From JAJPJX01 sp964568355 (GTDB taxonomy: Bacteria; Acidobacteriota; Terriglobia; Bryobacterales; Bryobacteraceae), in the NCBI GenBank assembly GCA_964568355.1, contig CAZMRK010000346.1:1-15143 (forward strand): a stretch of 15,143 nt of DNA, in the 5' to 3' direction. This document shows, one piece after another, positions 6,566 through 12,670 of the stretch (position 1 is the first letter of the stretch; each line of letters opens with the position of its first letter). Below the pieces are notes generated by a model, which saw only the letters and a program-made list of their open reading frames with translations, had not been told where the DNA came from and did no database searches. Position numbers and translations under genes: made by a program.

Positions 6566-9500
6566 ATGGGTCTTCGGTTCCTGATATCGCTCGGTGTCGT
6601 CTTCTGCTCCTGCGCGTTCGCGCAATCGCCCCTCGGCACAATCACTGGACTGGCTTCAGATCCTAGTGGCGCCACCGTGGGGAGCGCCCGCCTCACTTTG
6701 ACGAACGTGCTCACCAACGTCAAACGAACCGGCGCCACCAACGACGCCGGGCTCTACAACTTTCCCAATCTGCCCTCCGGAACCTATCAGCTCACCGCCG
6801 AGGCGCCGGGATTTCGCACCATCCAGACACCGGAGTTCAAGCTCGATCCCTACCAGACCGTGCGCCAGGATCTGCACTTCGAGCTCGGCGACGCCTCAGC
6901 CTCGGTGACCGTCAGCGAATCCACCTCCACGGTGATCCAGGTGGATACTCCCTCCATCACCGAAGCCCTGACCACGCGGCAGATTCTGGAATTGCCCACC
7001 ACCCTGCGCAGCATCTATAGCAATGCAGGCGATTCTGGCCTCATCTTTACCATGCTCCCGGTGACCATTCCCGGCGTGGTGCAGGTGGGCAGCGGCGCCA
7101 AGTGGCTCACTCCCGGTGGCCTCGCGGCCGGCACGCGACTCTACGTGGATGGCATCGAAACCGACTTCGGCAACTTCGGCTCGCCCGACTCGGTTTCGCA
7201 GCCGTCTTTTGAGAGCATTCTCGAATTCACCGCGAACGTGCTCACCAATAAGGCCGAGTTCGGCGGAATCGGCACGGTCACCACCACCACAAAGTCCGGA
7301 AGCAATGCCTTCCACGGCGACCTCTTCGAATATGCGCGCAACTCCGAGTTCGATGCCCGCAACCCCTTCCTGGCGTCGAAATCGTTCCAGAACCTGCATA
7401 ACTACGGAGCCTCGGTGGGCGGGCCCGTCATCAGGAACAAAACTTTCTTCCAGTTCGTCTTCGATGGCACACGCGGTGTTCGCGCCTATCCGGTCACGGC
7501 CTCGGTGCCCAGCCTGGCGCAGCGCGCCGGCGATTTCTCGGCTACCGGCACGGTCCGGAACCCGTATACCAACGCGCCGTTTCCCGGCAATGCGATTCCG
7601 CAATCCATGCTCAGCCCGCAGGCGCTGGCGATGCAGTCCCAATACTACCCGCTGCCGAACTTCGGACCCGCCAACTCCACCTCCGGCAACTACCGCGCCT
7701 CGTTTGACGGCGAGGAGGTGCACCGCATCGTCGAGATCCGTCTCGATCACAATTTCTCCAGCCGCCACTCCTCCTTCGGCCGCTACCAGGCCAAGAAGGA
7801 CGACTACGACATTCCCGGCGCCCGTTCCGCCCTGCCGCCCACCTCTGTCGGAACCTCTAAAAACATTCGCCGCGTCAACTTCATCACCCTCGGCGACGTC
7901 TTTACGCCCACGCCCAATATCTCGAACGAAGCGCGCGCCGGCTTGGTGATTCTCACCTCTGCTTCCGATGCCAACATCCGCGGCCAGCAGCTTCTGGATC
8001 AGTTCGGCATCAGCGGCTTGCCGGGTCGCGCCGGTATCAAGGGCGTGCCCAATATGAGCATCTCCGGCCTTACCTCGGCCACCCAGAGTCTGCTCAATCC
8101 GGTCAACGACGGCCACGCCGAGGTCAGCGACAATCTCACTTGGGTGCACGGCCGGCACACCATGAAGTTCGGAGCCGATTTCGTGAGCTGGTTCGTGAAC
8201 CGTTACCTCACGACGAACTCCGCGCTCTTTGGGAATTTCAGCTTCACCAATAAGTTCACCGGCGTCCCCTACGCCGACTTCCTGTTGGGACTGCCCACCC
8301 AGGTGCAGCGTCTGGACCCGTTCCCCATTCAGTACGACCGCTGGCACGATGTCGCCTTGTATGCCCAGGATGATTACAAAGTGCTGCCGCGTCTCACCCT
8401 CAGCTATGGCCTGCGCTGGGAATATAACGGCCCCGTCCATGCCAATAACGACAACCTCTACTCCTTCGATATCCCCAGCGGCTCGATTGTCGTGGCCAGC
8501 GAAAAATCCAGGCAGTTCTTCAGCGCCTCGCTGCCCTCCAGTCTCCCTGTGGTGACCGCCGGCCAGGTCGGCCTGGATCGCGCCCTGCGCCATGCCGACT
8601 ACAAGAACTTCGCGCCCCGCTTCGGCTTCTCCTACCAGGTGGATCAAAGCGCCAAAACCGTGCTGCGCGGCGGCTGGGGTATCTACTATTCCCATCTGAG
8701 CGCCAACGTCGCCGGCAATCTGGCGAGCGGTCCTTACGCGGTCTCCACCACCAGCACCAACGCGGTCACCAACGGGTCGGCGCTCTACACCCTTGCCAAT
8801 CCGTTCACCACCGCCGGTGGCGCCGGCTTCCTGAATCTCACCGCCATCGCTCGCGATCTGCGTCCGTCACCGGTGATGCAATACAGCCTGACGCTCGAAC
8901 GGCAGCTCTCCTCCGATATCGGACTGCGCCTCAGCTACATCGGATCGCACGGCTGGCAGCTCATCTATGAGCGCAACCTCAACCAGCCCATGCCCTCCTC
9001 CATCCCCTTCGCGCAATCCCGCCGCCCCTATCCGCTGTTCAACAACATCACCTATGCCGAAAACGGCGCCAACAGCAGCTACAATGCCTTGCAATTGCAG
9101 GTGCAGAAGCGCTTTTCTCACGGCTTCCTCTTCACCTCCGGATGGACCTGGGCCAAGGCCCTGAGCGAGATCGACGACACCGGAGACTTCGAGCTCAATA
9201 CGCAGATCGAAAACGCCTACGACCGGGCCCGCGATCGCGGCAATCTCTATTCGGTTCCGCGCCATCAGTGGCAGAATCAGGCCCTGTGGGAGCTGCCGCT
9301 CGGCAAAGGCTTCCTGCGCAGCGGCTGGCAGCTCAACACGTTGTTGAATCTGCAAACCGGAAACTGGCTCAATCCGCAGTTCAGCGGTTCGGATCCCTCC
9401 AATACCAACACGCTGAGCGGCCGGCCGGATGTAGTCAAAGCCATCAGCTACCCCAAGAGCATGAACCTCTGGTACGATCCCACCGCCTTTGCTGTGCCGG

Positions 9501-9790
9501 TGAGCGGCTTCGGCAACGCTGCGCGCAACTCGATTCAAGGCCCCGGCTTTGTCCTGTGGAACCTGGGACTCTCCAAGACTTTCAAACTGGAACGATTCGG
9601 GAGCATTCAGCTTGCCGGCAATTTCCAGAACATCATCAATCACCCGAACCTCGGCGAGCCCACTGCCGGCGCCAGCAGCCCATCGGTAGCGGTGAACAAC
9701 GTGAACGCGGGGAAAATCACGAGCACGCATATCTTCCCCGCCGCCGGAAGCCCCCGCACGGGACAGTTGGCCCTCCGCTGGATGTTCTGA
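6566..9790 (+). CDS. Oar-like TonB-dependent outer-membrane receptor
   Basis: This 1074-residue protein begins with a Sec signal peptide (MGLRFLISLGVVFCSCAFA, cleavage likely before QSPLG). A carboxypeptidase-regulatory-like beta-sandwich follows at about residues 22-105 (GTITGLASDPSGATV, TNDAGLYNFPNLPSGTYQL). A plug-like region (about 115-250) contains RLYVDGIETDF and TTTTKSGSNAFHGDLFEYARNSEFDARN, and the rest is a long beta-barrel. It ends GQLALRWMF, with the terminal Phe expected for BAM-assembled barrels. This architecture is the Oar-like family that is greatly expanded in Acidobacteria, thought to import large substrates such as glycans or peptides using TonB energy. The frame extends upstream to 6449, but ATG at 6566 is chosen because it alone gives the signal peptide. 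No TonB/ExbBD or SusD-like partner is in the window, and the substrate is unknown. Confidence 0.92.
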   Translation: MGLRFLISLGVVFCSCAFAQSPLGTITGLASDPSGATVGSARLTLTNVLTNVKRTGATNDAGLYNFPNLPSGTYQLTAEAPGFRTIQTPEFKLDPYQTVRQDLHFELGDASASVTVSESTSTVIQVDTPSITEALTTRQILELPTTLRSIYSNAGDSGLIFTMLPVTIPGVVQVGSGAKWLTPGGLAAGTRLYVDGIETDFGNFGSPDSVSQPSFESILEFTANVLTNKAEFGGIGTVTTTTKSGSNAFHGDLFEYARNSEFDARNPFLASKSFQNLHNYGASVGGPVIRNKTFFQFVFDGTRGVRAYPVTASVPSLAQRAGDFSATGTVRNPYTNAPFPGNAIPQSMLSPQALAMQSQYYPLPNFGPANSTSGNYRASFDGEEVHRIVEIRLDHNFSSRHSSFGRYQAKKDDYDIPGARSALPPTSVGTSKNIRRVNFITLGDVFTPTPNISNEARAGLVILTSASDANIRGQQLLDQFGISGLPGRAGIKGVPNMSISGLTSATQSLLNPVNDGHAEVSDNLTWVHGRHTMKFGADFVSWFVNRYLTTNSALFGNFSFTNKFTGVPYADFLLGLPTQVQRLDPFPIQYDRWHDVALYAQDDYKVLPRLTLSYGLRWEYNGPVHANNDNLYSFDIPSGSIVVASEKSRQFFSASLPSSLPVVTAGQVGLDRALRHADYKNFAPRFGFSYQVDQSAKTVLRGGWGIYYSHLSANVAGNLASGPYAVSTTSTNAVTNGSALYTLANPFTTAGGAGFLNLTAIARDLRPSPVMQYSLTLERQLSSDIGLRLSYIGSHGWQLIYERNLNQPMPSSIPFAQSRRPYPLFNNITYAENGANSSYNALQLQVQKRFSHGFLFTSGWTWAKALSEIDDTGDFELNTQIENAYDRARDRGNLYSVPRHQWQNQALWELPLGKGFLRSGWQLNTLLNLQTGNWLNPQFSGSDPSNTNTLSGRPDVVKAISYPKSMNLWYDPTAFAVPVSGFGNAARNSIQGPGFVLWNLGLSKTFKLERFGSIQLAGNFQNIINHPNLGEPTAGASSPSVAVNNVNAGKITSTHIFPAAGSPRTGQLALRWMF

Positions 9791-9833
9791 GCCGGCCCCA
9801 AAATGACGCCCTGAAATCACCCGAAATCTCGTC

Positions 9834-9862
9834 TTGACAGCCTGCGGGACCGGGTGCACACT
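9834..9862 (+). promoter_or_regulatory. Candidate sigma70-type promoter of the polysaccharide operon or a leader RNA
   Basis: A perfect TTGACA (9834-9839) is followed by a 17-bp spacer and CACACT (9857-9862), a weak -10 that keeps the key A2 and T6. Transcription from about 9869 would begin just ahead of the first hairpin and produce a leader of about 340 nt before the ABC-ATPase start. Confidence 0.45.
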
Positions 9863-9872
9863 GAAGTTGGAG

Positions 9873-9933
9873 AGGGGGCAGACAGCCCCCTGATCCACCC
9901 CCTTCTCGGGGTACGATCCCTCGGATAGAGGGA
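9873..9933 (+). ncRNA. Putative structured RNA: three consecutive perfect hairpins
   Basis: Three stems of 7, 5 and 6 bp, with loops of 5, 6 and 5 bases, follow each other with only 4-6 bases between them. None is followed by a T-tract, so they are not simple terminators. They lie just downstream of a promoter-like pair. This may be the 5' part of a leader element or a small RNA; no known family is recognised. Confidence 0.35.
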
Positions 9934-10190
9934 GCTAAGTAAAGGAGGAAGTTACATAGAACCAGTCCACATAGAGGGCGGCTACCGACTTCCTCGGCTG
10001 ACCGGCTGTTGAGATTGACGCGCCGCAGCGAAATACTCGCAGGCGCCGCGGTACGTGCACCGCAGTCAAGGAAATCAGCAACAGTCGGGACCAAGCAGGT
10101 GTCTTCCAGCAGGAGTTGGCGGTCGCCCTTTTCGTGTTTTCGCCCTCCCTTCGTTTCGTTCTTTACTTTCCCCTTCCCTTCTGATTCCGC

Positions 10191-10196
10191 TACACT
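10191..10196 (+). promoter_or_regulatory. Possible -10 element immediately before the ABC-ATPase gene
   Basis: TACACT matches TATAAT at four of six positions and ends nine bases before the GTG start, which has no Shine-Dalgarno. There is no good -35 at 17 bp. If it is used, the message would be nearly leaderless. Confidence 0.25.
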
Positions 10197-10205
10197 GAAG
10201 TTTGC

Positions 10206-11537
10206 GTGAACGCAGTCGAATTCCAAGGTGTTTCTAAGAGTTATCCGATCTACGCCTCCCCGGGCGACAGGCTGAAGGAATTGCTGACCTTCAACCGTAA
10301 ACAATGCCACAGAGACTTCTGGGCATTGCATGAGTTGAGCTTTGAGGTGCGGCGCGGGGAGACCTTCTGCATCGTCGGGGAGAACGGTTCAGGGAAAAGC
10401 ACGCTCCTGCAGATGGTCGCCGGCATCCTGCAGCCCAGCGCCGGAACGGTTCAGGTCAATGGCCGTGTCTCGGCATTGCTCGAACTGGGCGCCGGCTTCA
10501 ATCCGGAGTTCACCGGCAGGGATAACGTCTTCCTCAATGGCTCCATCCTCGGCCTGAGCACCCGCCAGATCGAACAGCGTTATCGCGATATCACCGAATT
10601 CGCCGAGATCGGAGAGTTCATCAACCAGCCGGTCAAAACCTATTCGAGCGGCATGGTCGTCCGCCTCGCGTTCGCCGTCGCCATCAATGTGGATCCGGAA
10701 ATCCTGCTGGTGGATGAAGCCCTTGCCGTCGGCGATATCTACTTCCGTCAGCGCTGCATGCGTAAAGTGCATGAGCTCCGCCAGGCCGGCGTGACCATCC
10801 TGTTCGTCTCCCATGCCGTGGGCGATGTGAAGGCCATCGGCGACCGCACCATGTGGCTGGACCACGGGCGCATGATCGACATCGGCGAGACCGATCGCGT
10901 CATCTCTAAATATCTGGCCGCCATGGTGGAGAAGGATTCCACCTACCTGCTGCTGAAAGAAGGCGCGCAGGCGCCCCATGCCGAAGGCCTGGTAAAGGCT
11001 CCGGAAGTGGTCGATCACATCCCCAACATCGATCATCGCTACGGAGACGGCCGCGCCGTCCTGATGGGCATTGCCGTGCTCGATGAGCAGGGCCGGCCCA
11101 TTCAACTGCTGGAGCCGCGGGCGCACATCGTCGTGCGCGTCAGCGTGCGCGCGGTTGAAGATGTCTCCATGCCCATCGTCGGTTTTATGATGCGCAACCA
11201 CCTTGGCATCGATTTCTCCGGAACCAACACCGCTCGCGAGGGCTATGATCTGCCGCCCATGCGCGCCGGCGAAATCTACACTGTGGATTTTCACCTCGAT
11301 CTGCCGGAGCTGTATCCTGCCTCGTTTTCCTTCTCCCCCGCTGTGGCGGACGGCACGCTGCTGGGATACAAGATGTGCGATTGGATCGACAACGCCGTAG
11401 CGTTGCAAATGGGCCACTCCGATGGCCAGATCTACGGATTCTTGCGTCTGCCTTGCCGCATTGAGGTGAATGCCCGACTGGCATCCGCGGGCGCGGCCGC
11501 GCAGAAAGCCGGTCTGGCGGAGAGCAGGATTGGCTGA
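10206..11537 (+). CDS. Wzt-type ABC transporter ATPase for polysaccharide export
   Basis: This 443-residue protein has an N-terminal ATPase domain (1-240). Walker A is GENGSGKST (58-66), the signature is YSSGM (146-150), Walker B is ILLVDEA (D170, catalytic E171), and the switch His is VSHA (H203). The opening SKSYPIYASPGDRLKELL and the FVSHAVGDVKAIGDRTMWL segment are typical of the Wzt/TagH subfamily, which powers export of undecaprenyl-linked glycans with a Wzm permease. Residues about 255-425 form a C-terminal extension like the Wzt_C carbohydrate-binding domain, which in E. coli O8/O9a recognises the capped non-reducing end. GTG at 10206 is the natural start by homology, although no Shine-Dalgarno is present. 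The gene overlaps the methyltransferase by eight bases. No Wzm-like permease lies in the window. Confidence 0.9.
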   Translation: MNAVEFQGVSKSYPIYASPGDRLKELLTFNRKQCHRDFWALHELSFEVRRGETFCIVGENGSGKSTLLQMVAGILQPSAGTVQVNGRVSALLELGAGFNPEFTGRDNVFLNGSILGLSTRQIEQRYRDITEFAEIGEFINQPVKTYSSGMVVRLAFAVAINVDPEILLVDEALAVGDIYFRQRCMRKVHELRQAGVTILFVSHAVGDVKAIGDRTMWLDHGRMIDIGETDRVISKYLAAMVEKDSTYLLLKEGAQAPHAEGLVKAPEVVDHIPNIDHRYGDGRAVLMGIAVLDEQGRPIQLLEPRAHIVVRVSVRAVEDVSMPIVGFMMRNHLGIDFSGTNTAREGYDLPPMRAGEIYTVDFHLDLPELYPASFSFSPAVADGTLLGYKMCDWIDNAVALQMGHSDGQIYGFLRLPCRIEVNARLASAGAAAQKAGLAESRIG

Positions 11538-12669
11538 GTTCACCGGCGAACGCGTCATTCCGGACCAGGTCGATCCGGACCTGCTGAACGAGCACCTGGC
11601 GCGCTACGCCTTCGCGGCGCGTCTGGTGGCGGGCGCTCGGGTGCTCGATTGCGGCTGCGGGACCGGCTACGGTTCCGCCGAACTGGCCGCGCGAGCCGCT
11701 TCGGTCGTGGGCGCGGACCTTTCCAGTGAGGCCGTCGCTTACGCGCGCGAGCATTTTTCTCTGCCCAATCTGCGCTTCGAGCAGGCCTCCTGCTCCTCGC
11801 TCCCCCATCCGCCTGCCAGCTTCGATATGGTCGTCGGCTTTGAAGTCATCGAGCATCTGGTCCACTGGCGCGAATTTCTTGCCGAAGTCCGGCGTGTTCT
11901 GGCTCCCGGCGGCTGCTTCGTCGTCTCCACTCCGAACCGCCTCTACTACACCGAATCGCGCGCCGGCGTCAGCAATCCCTTTCACGTGCATGAGTTCGAA
12001 TATGAGGAATTTCGCAACGAACTCGCCGCCATCTTTCCCTACGTCTCCCTGCTGCTCGAAAATCACGTCGAAGGCATAGCTTTTCAACCGGTTGAAACGG
12101 CGCCCTCCGCCGAGGTCCGCGTGGATGGCGGCGGCATCAAGCCGGGGGATTCCCACTTCTTCCTGGCCGTTTGCTCCCCCGCGCCGCGGCCGCAGGACTC
12201 TGCCTTTGTCTATGTCCCCACCACCGCCAACGTATTGCGCGAGCGCGAGCGCCATATCGAGCTTCTCGAAGGCGAGCTGCGCACCAAGAGCGAGTGGCTG
12301 GCGGAGCTCGAACGGCGCCACCAGGAGACCGTTGATCTTTTCCGCGCCCAGAAAGAGGATCTGGAAAAAAGCAACCGCTGGGCCGAAAAGCTGAATGCCC
12401 GTATCGTGCAGTTGCAGGAAGAGCTCGACACCCTTCAAGGGAAGGCCGACTCCTTGAAGGCGAGCCTGGAAGACAGAATTCAGGAACTGGCCCGCTGCGT
12501 GGAATATCTCAACACCGCTGAAAAGACTATCGTGGAACGAACGGAATGGGCTCAGCGTTTGACAGCCGAGCTGCAAGAGGCCCAGCGCCAGTTGGCTGCC
12601 GCTCAGTCCTCGCGATGGGTGAAGCTGGGCCAGCGGCTGGGTGTGGGTCCCACCTTCCCTGCGAGTTGA
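11530..12669 (+). CDS. SAM-dependent methyltransferase with long C-terminal coiled coil
   Basis: This 379-residue protein carries a class I methyltransferase domain at about 15-220. SAM motif I is VLDCGCGTGYG (38-48), GADLSS follows, and a motif IV-like FDMVVGFEVIEHL spans 98-110. Residues about 233-360 are a heptad-rich coiled coil, and the end (SSRWVKLGQRLGVGP) looks like an amphipathic anchoring helix. By context it may O-methylate the end of the polysaccharide. WbdD of E. coli O8/O9a joins a methyltransferase to a coiled coil that sets chain length; no kinase domain is present here. An upstream ATG at 11470 exists. TTG at 11530 is preferred because GGAG lies seven bases before it and the conserved AEFTGERV start follows. 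It overlaps the ATPase stop, so the two are translationally coupled. Confidence 0.85.
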   Translation: MAEFTGERVIPDQVDPDLLNEHLARYAFAARLVAGARVLDCGCGTGYGSAELAARAASVVGADLSSEAVAYAREHFSLPNLRFEQASCSSLPHPPASFDMVVGFEVIEHLVHWREFLAEVRRVLAPGGCFVVSTPNRLYYTESRAGVSNPFHVHEFEYEEFRNELAAIFPYVSLLLENHVEGIAFQPVETAPSAEVRVDGGGIKPGDSHFFLAVCSPAPRPQDSAFVYVPTTANVLRERERHIELLEGELRTKSEWLAELERRHQETVDLFRAQKEDLEKSNRWAEKLNARIVQLQEELDTLQGKADSLKASLEDRIQELARCVEYLNTAEKTIVERTEWAQRLTAELQEAQRQLAAAQSSRWVKLGQRLGVGPTFPAS

Positions 12670-12670
12670 C

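Larger units (their letters stand above)
9791..10205 (+). other. Structured non-coding leader upstream of the polysaccharide operon
   Basis: About 415 bp lack a credible gene. In order they hold a promoter-like TTGACA (9834) and three back-to-back hairpins: AGGGGGC/GCCCCCT at 9873-9891, ACCCC/GGGGT at 9897-9912, and TCCCTC/GAGGGA at 9917-9933. Then comes AAAGGAGG (9941-9948), a perfect anti-16S match with no start codon at a useful distance. The complement ACTTCCTC (9988-9995) pairs with GAGGAAGT (9945-9952). A GCGGT/ACCGC hairpin follows near 10050, and a pyrimidine-rich tract spans 10123-10190. A 66-codon frame from TTG at 10009 looks spurious. I do not recognise a named riboswitch. Confidence 0.45.

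Noticed and set aside
6896..8695. A 599-codon minus-strand open frame under the TonB receptor gene
   Set aside because: It is a shadow of the G+C-rich receptor gene: rich in Gly/Ala/Val/Glu, with no recognisable motif, and fully contained in a well-supported gene.
9873..9891. AGGGGGC/GCCCCCT hairpin as the terminator of the TonB receptor gene
   Set aside because: No T-tract follows the stem on either strand, and it lies downstream of a promoter-like TTGACA. It is better read as part of the leader.
9977..9987. GGCGGCTACCG resembles the ops element (GGCGGTAGCGTG) of JUMPstart leaders in polysaccharide operons
   Set aside because: It matches only the first five bases before diverging. RfaH/ops control is mainly gammaproteobacterial, and no other JUMPstart part is present.
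10009..10209. A 66-codon plus-strand frame from TTG that ends in a GTGA overlap with the ABC-ATPase start
   Set aside because: Its product is Ser/Phe/Pro/Arg-rich, simply reflecting the pyrimidine tract. It has no Shine-Dalgarno and no recognisable domain. The overlap is probably chance.
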